Source: CAYWNA01 sp964459305 (lineage in GTDB: Bacteria; Planctomycetota; Planctomycetia; Pirellulales; Pirellulaceae). Taken from it: DNA of 64,000 nt. Position 1 is the first letter of the stretch; every line of letters starts with the position of its first letter. The notes under the pieces are model-generated. The model searched no databases. It was not told where the DNA came from and saw only the letters and a list, made by a program, of their open reading frames with translations. A program made the position numbers and the translations under genes. The DNA lies in NCBI GenBank assembly GCA_964459305.1, contig CAYWNA010000041.1, positions 1-64,000 on the forward strand, written 5' to 3'. Positions 44,009 to 52,926 of this stretch are shown here, in pieces.

Positions 44009-44931
44009 TATTCACAACTCCTTGTTCGACATTCGATATTCACGGAACGAATACTTCGGCTATTCCCCGCGCCAGGCACCGCCGCGCGGTGGGCTGCGGC
44101 GATTTGGCTGATGGTTGCCGGTATTAGATTTACGTCATGCTTGTCGGCCAGCTCGGCAAAATCGGATACCATCTCTTGCATGGTTTGGCGCCGGAAGTCG
44201 GCCGGATCGTCGTACTTGTACGTATTGTGCGTCAGCGCGACGATGGCCTTCACTGGCAGCGGACGCGCTTTCTCCCGTGCGAGCACCTTGTCGATCATGT
44301 ATCGGTGGTTTTTGGCATCGAACAGTTCGACGCGCAGATCCTGGGCGTGTTTCCCGGACCAGAGCATGGAATCGGGGTCCGTCGAGACAGGCACCTCGAC
44401 CAGATCGAGTCCTCCTTCCAGCAATCGATTGGCCGGATGTGCGTAGTGCACGTGTTGCGGCGCGCCGGCCCAGTTGCTTCGGAGCTGTGTCATGTTGCGT
44501 CCAGGCATGGAATGCGAGCAGCAATCGAATCCCAACTCGGCCGTCACGGGAAATGTCGCATCATTGGCGGAACAACTGCCCGTACGAAACGCCGTGGGCT
44601 GGGCGCCCACTGCATCGGCAAACTTGTTGATCGCATCACCGTACATTTTTCGCTGCGCTTCAGCCGTGTACGCGGCGCAGAAATCGTCGTAGCCTTCCTC
44701 GTGCGGATGATAGTGCAGAGCCAGCTCGAAGCGATCTTCGTCCAGATCTTGGAGTAGCGCGGGATACGCTGTCGCGTCGGCGGGCAGGACGAATAGCGTT
44801 GCCCGCAGATCGGCCTCGGAGACCAACGCTGCGAAGCCGCGAATCGCGCGCATGCCCAACGCAACGTCATCGACGGCTGCCTGCGTCGCTTCGCAGTCCA
44901 TCGTCCAGCAAATGTGAATGTCGGTTTTCAT
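44008..44931 (-). CDS. Polysaccharide-deacetylase-like protein with repeat-encoded tail
   Basis: About 307 residues. ICWTMDCEAT and ALHYHPHEEG match the Asp and His-x-His metal-site pattern of the NodB-type deacetylase fold, and AFRTGSCSANDATFPVTAEL and VALTHNTYKYDD continue it. No signal peptide is seen, so it is cytosolic or the first part of a multi-step pathway. The last 13 or so residues and the TAG stop are encoded by the terminal repeat of the S23 cassette, so the original C-terminus was replaced on insertion. ATG 44931 is used; TTG 44952 is an alternative with GGAG close by. Confidence 0.78.
   Translation of the reverse strand: MKTDIHICWTMDCEATQAAVDDVALGMRAIRGFAALVSEADLRATLFVLPADATAYPALLQDLDEDRFELALHYHPHEEGYDDFCAAYTAEAQRKMYGDAINKFADAVGAQPTAFRTGSCSANDATFPVTAELGFDCCSHSMPGRNMTQLRSNWAGAPQHVHYAHPANRLLEGGLDLVEVPVSTDPDSMLWSGKHAQDLRVELFDAKNHRYMIDKVLAREKARPLPVKAIVALTHNTYKYDDPADFRRQTMQEMVSDFAELADKHDVNLIPATISQIAAAHRAAVPGAGNSRSIRSVNIECRTRSCE
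44019..44041 (-). repeat. Right terminal inverted repeat of the S23 cassette
   Basis: Minus-strand GAATATCGAATGTCGAACAAGGA. It encodes the final residues of the upstream deacetylase protein and provides the Shine-Dalgarno sequence of the four-helix-bundle gene. Confidence 0.82.
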
Positions 44932-45011
44932 GCGGATCTGGTCTTTCTCCAATTCTCCACGTCGAGGCGTGCCTTAACGGCCGGGGTAACTCCCCCATCG
45001 CGGTCGCCTTT

Positions 45012-46160
45012 CTACAAAGTGATCTCCCAAAGGTAGCTGCTGCGGTAGGGATTGTCGTTTTCGCAGGCATACAGGACGCCATCGGGTGTGGCAACAATGT
45101 CGTGACACTGGAACATGGCATTTCCGTCGGCATCGACGATGTGGCCGAGTTTCTCGAACCGCGCTTCCTTATAGTGCACACGCATCAGCTCACACTTTCC
45201 GTCCCGGCCCGTAATGCCATAGGCGACGCCGTCTTCCGTCCTCACGAGACTCGTTAGACGGCTGCGGCGATCCGGCGTGGGGGTGAAGAGGAACTGCGCA
45301 TCGCCGGAGTCCGGGTCGATGCGATAGAGCGAGCCGTTGGCACCGCTGGCATACATGGCGCCGTCGCCGAAGTTGAAGATCGCCTCGGCTTTGGCGTATC
45401 CATAGGAACCGTCAGGGTGCGGAAGGCCCCTCTGAAAGAAAACGATTCGGTCTTCGCGCGGGTCGTACTTGCAGAGGCGGATTGCATCGGGGCCGGGCTC
45501 GCTCTGCCAAGCACGTGTCAGCGACCAGTTGCTCCACACGCAACCCTCCTCGTCCAGGGCGATGTTCTCACCCTGTGCCATAGTCCCGTAGCCCGATCCG
45601 AGCAGCCCCAGCGTTTTCGCCTCACCGGTGCGGAGGTTGTAGGAGGCAAGGTACTCCGGGGCGAAGCACAGGCAATAGGCCACCTCCTGTTGCTGATCAA
45701 CGACGAGCGACTGGACGTAGACGTTCGGTAGCACGATGCCCAACTTCTCGATATGGCCCGTCATCGAATCGAACTTCACTACAGCGGCGCCGGCAGCTTC
45801 GAGGTACTTGTCGGGGCAATGCAAGAGCGCTGGCGCGGCATAAAGGCAGCCGTCGGAGCCTTTGGCGAGCGATCGGTGAAACTTGGCGTCGAACGGATCG
45901 GCGACGCGACTGTATCCCAAATCCACAAACTGGCCAGTCTTGCGGTCGTAGGCCTGGAAAATATTGTCGGAGTCGAAGCAAGTGATGCCCAGGTAGACGC
46001 GGTCATCGACGAGGTTGTACAGCGCACAATCAAAGCTGATCCACCCCTTTTTCCAGTCCTTGTCAGCCACAAAATCATCGTATACCCACTGGTGTTCGAC
46101 TTGGTCGAACCACTGGTTTCCGTAATGAAAGTCCCGGAGTTTCAGGCTGTTGATCTGCAT
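45012..46160 (-). CDS. Beta-propeller-like protein, uncharacterised
   Basis: About 382 residues composed of repeated four-strand units, with recurring patterns of the type LVVDQQQEVAYCLCFAPEYL, ENIALDEEGCVWSNWSL, AIFNFGDGAMYASGANGSLY, HDIVATPDGVLYACENDNPY. This suggests a seven-bladed propeller similar to SMP-30/NHL/PQQ-repeat proteins. ATG 46160 is used because the earlier part of the frame (to 46202) has no good site. No signal peptide is seen. It lies between the deacetylase-like gene and the LamG-kelch gene, all leftward; a sugar-lactone or binding role is possible. Confidence 0.65.
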   Translation of the reverse strand: MQINSLKLRDFHYGNQWFDQVEHQWVYDDFVADKDWKKGWISFDCALYNLVDDRVYLGITCFDSDNIFQAYDRKTGQFVDLGYSRVADPFDAKFHRSLAKGSDGCLYAAPALLHCPDKYLEAAGAAVVKFDSMTGHIEKLGIVLPNVYVQSLVVDQQQEVAYCLCFAPEYLASYNLRTGEAKTLGLLGSGYGTMAQGENIALDEEGCVWSNWSLTRAWQSEPGPDAIRLCKYDPREDRIVFFQRGLPHPDGSYGYAKAEAIFNFGDGAMYASGANGSLYRIDPDSGDAQFLFTPTPDRRSRLTSLVRTEDGVAYGITGRDGKCELMRVHYKEARFEKLGHIVDADGNAMFQCHDIVATPDGVLYACENDNPYRSSYLWEITL

Positions 46161-46211
46161 CTCAATGCTCTCTTGACTCAGCCGTTTGAATGGTCGAGCC
46201 AATGATCGATG

Positions 46212-48293
46212 TCATTGCCCGGTCTTCGCCAGTTTCCAGACATCACTTTCCATGTTGTTGCCGGCGACCATCCATAGTGCGTTGTCGTGGACAAAGACGC
46301 TGGCCGCGTGCCGGGGCTTCCACGGCGTGTCCCGCAACTCATACCAGTTCATACCGTCTGATGAATACCAGACATCCTTGCGATTGCCTCGGGTCGATCC
46401 CTCCATGACCCACATTCTGCCGTCGAATACGGCGACCTCGTGATACTGCCGGGGTGCCCACGGCGCAGATTCGAGGTGGCACTGCCAGTTCACCCCGTCG
46501 GCCGAGCTCCAGACGTCGTTGAAGAACTTGCGATGAGGGGTCTTCGGGGTATCGTAGGTGCCGCCTCCCAGGATCCACATGCGGTCTTTGAACACGACGT
46601 TGCCGCCGATCATGCCGCGTTGTGGCCAGAACGGCTCCTTCGGGATGACTTGCGTCCAGTTGACGCCGTCGGTGGTGTTCCAGATATCCCGATAGAAGAT
46701 TTCGCCCTGTTTGGCAAACTGCGGAACGGTCTGGCCACCCATGACCCAGATCTTGTCTTTGAAGACCAACGTGTAGTGCAGCGCCCGCGGTCCCCAGGGA
46801 ACGTTGTGGCCCCGGTTGACGTAGTTCCACGTTTTTCCGTCCGCCGAGTTCCACACGTCGTAGTGATAATGACCCTGGTTCACGTCACCGCCAACGATCC
46901 ACATCTTGTCCTGGTAAACGACGTAGCCGGCCGTGTGTCGGCCTTCCCAATCGCTCGCTGAATCGAACGTGTTATCGAGAAACGTGTTCGGTTTGACCAG
47001 TGTCCAGGTCGCACCGTCGGTCGAATTCCACACTTCGTTGTTGCAGATGCGGGGGAAGTGCACCTTGTCGCCCGGGTTCCAGCCGCCCAACAGCCACATG
47101 CGCCCTTTGAACACCAGTGCCCCCGCGCCGTCTCTGGGAGCAAACGCCGCGGGCAACGCGACTTTCACCCACTCGTAGTCGCAGACTCCCTGAGACGGAG
47201 TGATCGCGAACGTACCGTCGCTCTGCGTCACGAGGTCGAGCCCGTTGACCGAGGTACGAATTCGACAAGCGTCCGAAATCGTTTCGGGTACCTGCCACAA
47301 GAACTCCTTTGTGTTGCGCGCGGCCGCACTGATTTCCTGCCAGTTTCTGCCGTCGTCCGTAGTGCATTCGATTTCTAGCGAGTTTGCCGTGCGAAGGTTG
47401 GTGGCGTCCCACGTGATCTGGTGCTGGCTGCCCGCGCTCCAGCGATCTCCCGCGCGTGGCGAGGTCAGCGTGATCGATGAGGGGCCGGCCATCGCCGGAA
47501 ACAGCTCAGCGCGCGCTCTGATCGTGGATTCCGGTAGCGCCCTCTTGTAGATCACCATCTCGTCGATCAGACCGCAGAAGTAAAACTTCCCCCGCGGCAG
47601 GTCACCCATGGCGCCGAGCAGAAGCGGCCTGCCGTTATCGGATACCTTGGCGCCCCGCGACGTGCGCCCCACGAGGACGCTGTCCCTGTACAAGGCAAGC
47701 GACTGGCCGTCGATCACCATCACCACGTGCATCCAATCTCCCGTGATCACTTCTTCGCTGTCGCGAACCGACGTCACTCGGTTTTCCGGCTGTTTTCCTA
47801 GGTGGGCGCAAAGCCGCCGATTGTTACTGATCCAGATCATGTAGGGAGCGTCCCTGCCCCAGCCGGCCGAGAATTTGTCCACGACCCCGGCCTCCTGTGA
47901 GGTCGTGGCCTTCATCCACACCTCGACGGTCATTTCGCCGGCACCGCCCTCTTGTTCGTCCAGAGCATAAAGCGCATCCACCGAAGGGATCTCGACCACG
48001 CTCGTCAGGCCGTCGAATCTCAGGGCTTTCTTGCCCGGCCATCGTCCGTCGCCCCAATCTGCGCCGCGAATCGTGCCATCCAGGGCTGAGCCTGCTTTCG
48101 ACTTGTTTTCCAGCGTCGTGCCTTGGCCTTGCTGAAAGTCGTAATACGCCACGACGTCCTCATCGGCCACAAGTGCCTGCCGTTCAGCCATCCACCGCGC
48201 GAAACCCGCCGGTTTGACAGTCGTTTGGGCCAGGGAATAGGGAACCAGAGAAAGGAACGGAATTACTAGACCGACGATCCACTTGTAGCGCAT
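46212..48293 (-). CDS. Exported LamG and kelch-propeller protein
   Basis: 693 residues. Signal peptide (WIVGLVIPFLSLVPYSLAQ), then a LamG-like jellyroll around residues 45-255 (VAYYDFQQGQGTTLENKSKA; MTVEVWMKATTSQEAGVVDK; GLIDEMVIYKRALPESTI). A short immunoglobulin-like linker follows, then six kelch-type repeats from about 380 to the end, each with a WxxGG-like turn (RMWLLGGWNPGDK; KMWIVGGDVNQG; KIWVMGGQTV; RMWILGGGTYD). It is a secreted or surface carbohydrate-binding protein by architecture. Ligand unknown. It belongs to the leftward cluster of exported glycan-related proteins. Confidence 0.8.
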   Translation of the reverse strand: MRYKWIVGLVIPFLSLVPYSLAQTTVKPAGFARWMAERQALVADEDVVAYYDFQQGQGTTLENKSKAGSALDGTIRGADWGDGRWPGKKALRFDGLTSVVEIPSVDALYALDEQEGGAGEMTVEVWMKATTSQEAGVVDKFSAGWGRDAPYMIWISNNRRLCAHLGKQPENRVTSVRDSEEVITGDWMHVVMVIDGQSLALYRDSVLVGRTSRGAKVSDNGRPLLLGAMGDLPRGKFYFCGLIDEMVIYKRALPESTIRARAELFPAMAGPSSITLTSPRAGDRWSAGSQHQITWDATNLRTANSLEIECTTDDGRNWQEISAAARNTKEFLWQVPETISDACRIRTSVNGLDLVTQSDGTFAITPSQGVCDYEWVKVALPAAFAPRDGAGALVFKGRMWLLGGWNPGDKVHFPRICNNEVWNSTDGATWTLVKPNTFLDNTFDSASDWEGRHTAGYVVYQDKMWIVGGDVNQGHYHYDVWNSADGKTWNYVNRGHNVPWGPRALHYTLVFKDKIWVMGGQTVPQFAKQGEIFYRDIWNTTDGVNWTQVIPKEPFWPQRGMIGGNVVFKDRMWILGGGTYDTPKTPHRKFFNDVWSSADGVNWQCHLESAPWAPRQYHEVAVFDGRMWVMEGSTRGNRKDVWYSSDGMNWYELRDTPWKPRHAASVFVHDNALWMVAGNNMESDVWKLAKTGQ

Positions 48294-48314
48294 GGTGATC
48301 TCTCCCCAGAGAAG

Positions 48315-49730
48315 TCAAGTCTCGGCGTAATATCGCGGCATCGGATAGTCGTTGTCGCTGAGCACCAAGTGTAGGCGCATAAGTTCGATCAACAGGGGCC
48401 CGACGCCGTTGGCCGCTTCGTAGTAGTCCTTTCCTGTGGCGGCCCGGAACAAGCCGTTCGAATACAGTTCGTCGACGGCCCAATCCGCGTTCTGGCGTGC
48501 GAACTTCAAGTACTTCTCGTCGCCAGTCAGGTCATACAGATCCAGTGAAAGGGCAATCAGGCCACCGAACTTGCCCGGCGTGATGGGCTCCTTCGGCGGA
48601 CGGGTCAGTGCAAGATAATAGTCGCAAACGTCTTTGGCGTATTGCAGGTGCTCTGGGCTTCCGGTCAATCGATGGGCGCACAGACACATGAGCGACAGTT
48701 TTTCGGCGCCGACGAACGCGTAGCCGCCGCTACCCTCGTATACCTTGTCCCAGAACCCGTACGTGCGATTCGGTTGCGGCTCTTCGCGGTGAGGCACAAA
48801 CATCATAATACGCCCTTGCCTGGGTTGGTCCTTGGTCGCTTTGACGACGGGGCCCAAGCACTGGCGACCGAACGCGTCCCATTCGGGGACGGCGTAAACG
48901 CCAAGCAGTTCCCTGTTTGCCCGCAAGAGCGAAAGCCCCAAGCTGATGACGCTCAGATTCGCCATGGCAACTTCCTTGTTGGCGTCGGTCGTCTTCTTGG
49001 CCAACTCCAGTACATCCGGATCACCGGTCTTGCTGTGAAGAAAGGCCCATTGGTAGATGTAGAAGCCGGCGTGCCGCGGGAATGGTGCCGGGCGAGTGGG
49101 GCGTTTGTCCGAGAGGATCGGCGCATGGCGGTTCCAAACCCACTGGTCTCCTTCCAGGAAGTGCATTTCAAGTTGCCGGATGTGTTTTTCGGTAGCTTTC
49201 GAGTTGACCTCCCAAAGCCGATCGAGAAACTGGCGAGGGATAAACGCAAGATCCTCGTGCGTAGGATAGGTACACATCTCCTTGAGGAAATCCCAGTAGG
49301 CGTGCTCGCCGCAGGGGAACAGGCCATTGCCCACTGACGCCGGGCGGCGGAGAAAAAAGTCGAGGTAAGCATCGGCGGCCTTGGCGTAGCGGTCGTTCCC
49401 CGTCAAGTCGCTAACGTGGTACATCGCCAGCAACGTGAACATGTCATGCTGCAAGTTGCCGCCGGGGTAAGCGCGATCGGACGTGCGCTGCTCGCGCAGC
49501 AGTGGCGGAGCTTTCTTCGGAACGCGATGCGTCTTCAGGTCGACCAACGAGCAGAACATCGGACTGTGCTCCGAACCGTACGTGTCGGTGCAGTCCTCGA
49601 TCAGCGTGTCAAGACATCCGATCACTGGTCCCAGGTACCGGCAAGCCTTTGGCTCCTCTGCGCACGCCGGACGGAACGCGGAGCAACTCACAGTAAGTAT
49701 CGAGGCAACCAGCGAGAGGCGAATCGACAT
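48315..49730 (-). CDS. Exported alpha/alpha-toroid (six-hairpin) protein
   Basis: 471 residues. Signal peptide (LSLVASILTVSCSAF). The rest is rich in helix pairs with the toroid pattern (MFTLLAMYHVSDLTGNDRYA; AAYLDFFLRRP-like; GLIALSLDLYDLTGDEKYLK; KEVAMANLSVISLGLSLLRA), as in six-hairpin glycosidases and polysaccharide lyases. A histidine-containing HAYWDFLKEMCTYPTHEDLA and GFYIYQWAFLHSKTGDPDVL are typical. The precise enzyme class cannot be told. It sits 21 bases from the LamG-kelch gene and is co-directional. Confidence 0.68.
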   Translation of the reverse strand: MSIRLSLVASILTVSCSAFRPACAEEPKACRYLGPVIGCLDTLIEDCTDTYGSEHSPMFCSLVDLKTHRVPKKAPPLLREQRTSDRAYPGGNLQHDMFTLLAMYHVSDLTGNDRYAKAADAYLDFFLRRPASVGNGLFPCGEHAYWDFLKEMCTYPTHEDLAFIPRQFLDRLWEVNSKATEKHIRQLEMHFLEGDQWVWNRHAPILSDKRPTRPAPFPRHAGFYIYQWAFLHSKTGDPDVLELAKKTTDANKEVAMANLSVISLGLSLLRANRELLGVYAVPEWDAFGRQCLGPVVKATKDQPRQGRIMMFVPHREEPQPNRTYGFWDKVYEGSGGYAFVGAEKLSLMCLCAHRLTGSPEHLQYAKDVCDYYLALTRPPKEPITPGKFGGLIALSLDLYDLTGDEKYLKFARQNADWAVDELYSNGLFRAATGKDYYEAANGVGPLLIELMRLHLVLSDNDYPMPRYYAET

Positions 49731-49775
49731 GGGAGGTCCCTTTCTTGTCTTGAATCACAAAGCCCATGATAATGC

Positions 49776-50681
49776 CTAATCATCCGCCGTGTGTTGCGAA
49801 AACACGCCCCAGGCGGTGATTACTGGACGCTCACTTCCGTCGGATGGCTGATTGACGACTCGTCCTCGATCGCCTACTTCGTCTCGAATCCACATCGTGG
49901 TTGACCCGCCGCCGTCGAGATTCACGCCGTCTTGCCCGCCGAGCCAGAGCATGAGCTTCCCCAGTTCTTCGAGTGACAATCCGGCGGCCGACTCGCTGCG
50001 CCCGTCGCAGGTGATGAGCAAAACGTGGTTGTGCGCCGTGATCGAGACACCCGTCCTCGGCGCGCGTTTCCCCTGAAACAACGCCGCTGCTCCAAAGTTG
50101 AACTTCTCCTGTTGGTACACGTTGCTGAGAGCCCCGTCGAGTAGAACCAGTCCGTAACCCACGCCGGCTTGCGCCACAGCGGGCCAATTGCCACCGGGCG
50201 AGACCCGACGGATGAGGGCCTGTTTCCGTGAGGTCACTCCGAAAGCATACGTAGCGCCCGTGCCCCAGTCTGCCTGACAGTGAATCGCCCTGCCGTCGAT
50301 TTTCAGCAGATCCACCATGACCCGCGGCCTTGAGCGACTGTAGAGCCAGTGATTCACGGCAGCAACGGCACCTGCCTTGACGGCCAAGTCGCTGGTTCGT
50401 TCAGCATGGCCTGGTTTGGAAATCAGCAACGGCCCGATCGAGACCTTGGGATGGTTCAGATCGACGTCAAGAACGCAAATTCGCTGCTTGGAATCAAACA
50501 GGGTTCTGTTGAAATATCGTTTCCTGAAAACAACGCCTTCAGCAAGAGTCTTGATGTCCCAGCCGTCTTGAAAGCCTTCGGGTATCGGGGGAACGCGTCG
50601 AAGTTCTTCGGCGCCCGCCAGGCGGCAAACCAAGCAGATCAGGACCATCGCAGACGAAAACGATAGCAATCGAGTCGACAT
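49776..50681 (-). CDS. Exported phosphodiester glycosidase (NAGPA domain)
   Basis: About 301 residues with a signal peptide (LLSFSSAMVLICLVCRLAGA). The C-terminal half has the NAGPA signature: GVSITAHNHVLLITCDGR and DGVNLDGGGSTTMW. NAGPA-domain proteins hydrolyse phosphodiester-linked sugars. ATG 50681 is used; the frame continues to 50759, but that extension reads into the REGEA palindrome. It is followed by the toroid gene and preceded by the deacetylase-like gene of the same cluster. Confidence 0.82.
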   Translation of the reverse strand: MSTRLLSFSSAMVLICLVCRLAGAEELRRVPPIPEGFQDGWDIKTLAEGVVFRKRYFNRTLFDSKQRICVLDVDLNHPKVSIGPLLISKPGHAERTSDLAVKAGAVAAVNHWLYSRSRPRVMVDLLKIDGRAIHCQADWGTGATYAFGVTSRKQALIRRVSPGGNWPAVAQAGVGYGLVLLDGALSNVYQQEKFNFGAAALFQGKRAPRTGVSITAHNHVLLITCDGRSESAAGLSLEELGKLMLWLGGQDGVNLDGGGSTTMWIRDEVGDRGRVVNQPSDGSERPVITAWGVFSQHTADD

Positions 50682-50704
50682 CACAGATTTCCTACTTATA
50701 TGAC

Positions 50705-50828
50705 GGTGTCCGGGAATTGGGAGGGCGAAGCTCCTGCTGAGCCGGATTATCGGCACCAACGCGCGGCTCGGCAGGAGCCTCGCCCTCCCGAAAACCGTGG
50801 ATTTCAGCGTCTCGAATTTCCGGACACC
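50705..50828. repeat. Nested palindrome (REGEA type), copy 2
   Basis: An inner inverted repeat, GGGAGGGCGAAGCTCCTGCT plus GAGCC at 50719-50743 against the complement at 50765-50789 (2 mismatches in 25), sits inside an outer one, GGTGTCCGGGAATT (50705-50718) and its near-complement (50815-50828, 1 mismatch in 14). The whole fills the gap after the deacetylase-like gene and could form a long hairpin in the operon transcript. Confidence 0.85.
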
Positions 50829-50829
50829 T

Positions 50830-52644
50830 TCACTTATACTTAACCGTTATCAGGAGTTCCTCGCTGCAAACATCGACTGCGAACATGGCGTACCGTCCAC
50901 CCAAGACATTGGCCTCAACGTAATCCAGCGGACTGCCGTCGACCGACACGTGTGCCTTGCGACCGTTGAACATCAGCGGCGCGACCAGCGTCAGCAAATC
51001 CAGCTTGACGCTGCTTGAAACAGTGTATTGGGCGGTCGTGGATTCGGGACTCCAACCGACGTCTTTGAGCAGGACCTTCTCCCTCGCTCTCCAGAAATCA
51101 TTCAGGGCGTTGGTGCCCATTAATCCAATGCCTCGACTCTTGGCGTGGTTGATGCATTTTCTGAAGTGAGAATCCGTTCGGTAGTAGCGCTCCTCCAAGT
51201 TGATTTCCTTCGCGGCTAAATAGACCGGATGCCAGTTGTAGCCGTAGGCCGTAGGATACTTCTCAATCGCCTGGTCCAGGAAGGGTATCCACGACTCGAA
51301 GGCTTCGTCCTGGGTGAGGCCACGTCCGCCGATGAACGTCTTGTAGGCGCCCGGTTTGTACCGGACGTGGTACTCTTTGGGGCCCCAGAACTCTCGGTTG
51401 TCGCCGCTGAATACGGGAAGCTCCAGCACGTCCATGCGTCTGTAACCGTCGGGGTCGATGAAGCGGTAGGGCATCCCCGTTCCCACCCAATAACCGTCCT
51501 TCGCCAACTTGGACTTCCACCATTTCTGTCCCAGAACCGAATCGTATTGCAGTCCTGCCTTCTCATTCCACTTCGGCAATTCGCGAACCGAGTCCCACCG
51601 ACCACTGTGAGGCCGCTCGCCGGTTATCGCACAGCCGGTGTCGGCTTCGGCCCTCTTGAGCTGCCCATTGAGCTCCTCCTCGTCGAACTTGATGCTGCCG
51701 CCGCTCTTGAAGAAGTTGGGGTGCAGGGCAAAGTCCATCCCGGCCTCGGCTAAGATGTTGAATTGTTCCGTCGTGATTGGCCGACCTCCTTGCAGAATGT
51801 ATAGAGTGTATGGTGTTTCGAGTTCCTTAATCAGGTTGAGAACGACGCTCATTTGTTCGAAGTCGGCGCCATCCTGATCTCCTAACACGACTAGTAGGGC
51901 TCTGTATTGCGAAGGGAAATACCATTTCCTCAAGACCGGCACATCAAGAGGCTCCAGCAATAGACTTATGAGCAATCTGCGCAGCAGGTCTACCTGAGGG
52001 ATGTCGCCAAGATCATACTCGACGTTCGAGGCATCGATGTGCTTGCCGCACTCGGACTCCGGCTGCAGGATCGTCAGAAAGGTCGTCGCCAGGTCGAATG
52101 CCACAACGAACGCCGTTCCAGAGCCAAGTTTGACTCTGATGATGCCTCCGTACTTCTCTTCCGGGCTAAGCCACGCCAGGTTCTCTCCGCCCCGGTAGCG
52201 CTTTGACATACCGAAGAGCTGGAAACGACCTTCGTAAGAGATTGGCGCGGCACTCCTTCCCTTGACGGCCAAATAGCCGTCCTTCTCTACTTCAATCTCT
52301 TCCAGGCCCAGCGACTCGGCCAGGCGTCCGGCAGGTTGCGAGCACAAAAGGACTCCGCCGTTCTGTACGAAGCCCTTGACCTCCTCGCTTGAAGAATCGA
52401 AGCCCTCTCCCAGAACAAGTCCCTTCAACCCAACCTCGCCGAGCCGGCTGAGGTCATGAAGTCTGACGTATGGAACTCCTTCGGCCTTGAGTATTTCTTC
52501 GAGAACGATACCCTTGGACCCGTCACGATAACACAGACCGATGACTTGCCCCGCGGTCTGATCGCCGGCTGTTCCCACATTGCCGCCGGTCAGGAAGCCA
52601 CCCAGCACGCAGATTGCCATCACGAGATACTTCGACTTGGACAT
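50830..52644 (-). CDS. Exported polysaccharide-deacetylase-like protein
   Basis: 604 residues. Signal peptide (YLVMAICVLGGFLTGG), then a glutamine-amidotransferase-like or flavodoxin-like N-terminal part (GQVIGLCYRDGSKGIVLEEI; GGVLLCSQPAGRLAESLGLE), then a deacetylase-like barrel with VVLGDQDGADFEQMSVV, DFALHPNFFKSG and AYGYNWHPVYLA. These supply possible metal-binding Asp/His residues, though the triad is not canonical. The C-terminal 90 residues look like a beta-sandwich. The most upstream gene of the leftward exported cluster. Its stop lies 2 bases from the nested palindrome. Confidence 0.68.
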   Translation of the reverse strand: MSKSKYLVMAICVLGGFLTGGNVGTAGDQTAGQVIGLCYRDGSKGIVLEEILKAEGVPYVRLHDLSRLGEVGLKGLVLGEGFDSSSEEVKGFVQNGGVLLCSQPAGRLAESLGLEEIEVEKDGYLAVKGRSAAPISYEGRFQLFGMSKRYRGGENLAWLSPEEKYGGIIRVKLGSGTAFVVAFDLATTFLTILQPESECGKHIDASNVEYDLGDIPQVDLLRRLLISLLLEPLDVPVLRKWYFPSQYRALLVVLGDQDGADFEQMSVVLNLIKELETPYTLYILQGGRPITTEQFNILAEAGMDFALHPNFFKSGGSIKFDEEELNGQLKRAEADTGCAITGERPHSGRWDSVRELPKWNEKAGLQYDSVLGQKWWKSKLAKDGYWVGTGMPYRFIDPDGYRRMDVLELPVFSGDNREFWGPKEYHVRYKPGAYKTFIGGRGLTQDEAFESWIPFLDQAIEKYPTAYGYNWHPVYLAAKEINLEERYYRTDSHFRKCINHAKSRGIGLMGTNALNDFWRAREKVLLKDVGWSPESTTAQYTVSSSVKLDLLTLVAPLMFNGRKAHVSVDGSPLDYVEANVLGGRYAMFAVDVCSEELLITVKYK

Positions 52645-52926
52645 TGTCTATCGCCCTTGTCCTTGAAGGTGTCGGGCATCTGTCGATCGCGCATTTCGTA
52701 GGGTGGGCAAGTCTTCGCGGCCCACTGACGGTCAAGTGTCATCGCTGAAGCCCGCTCCCATTATTGGAGACTTCATGAACATACACGATTTCCTACCCGC
52801 AACACAGCATACGGCCGTCCGCGCCCTCGCATTCACGTGAATCCGCGTTATGTTAAGAATCTCGATATAGGATAATCCGCCGAGGATGCCTGTTTGGTAG
52901 CGGCCGAAGCCGCGTTAGGAATGGTG

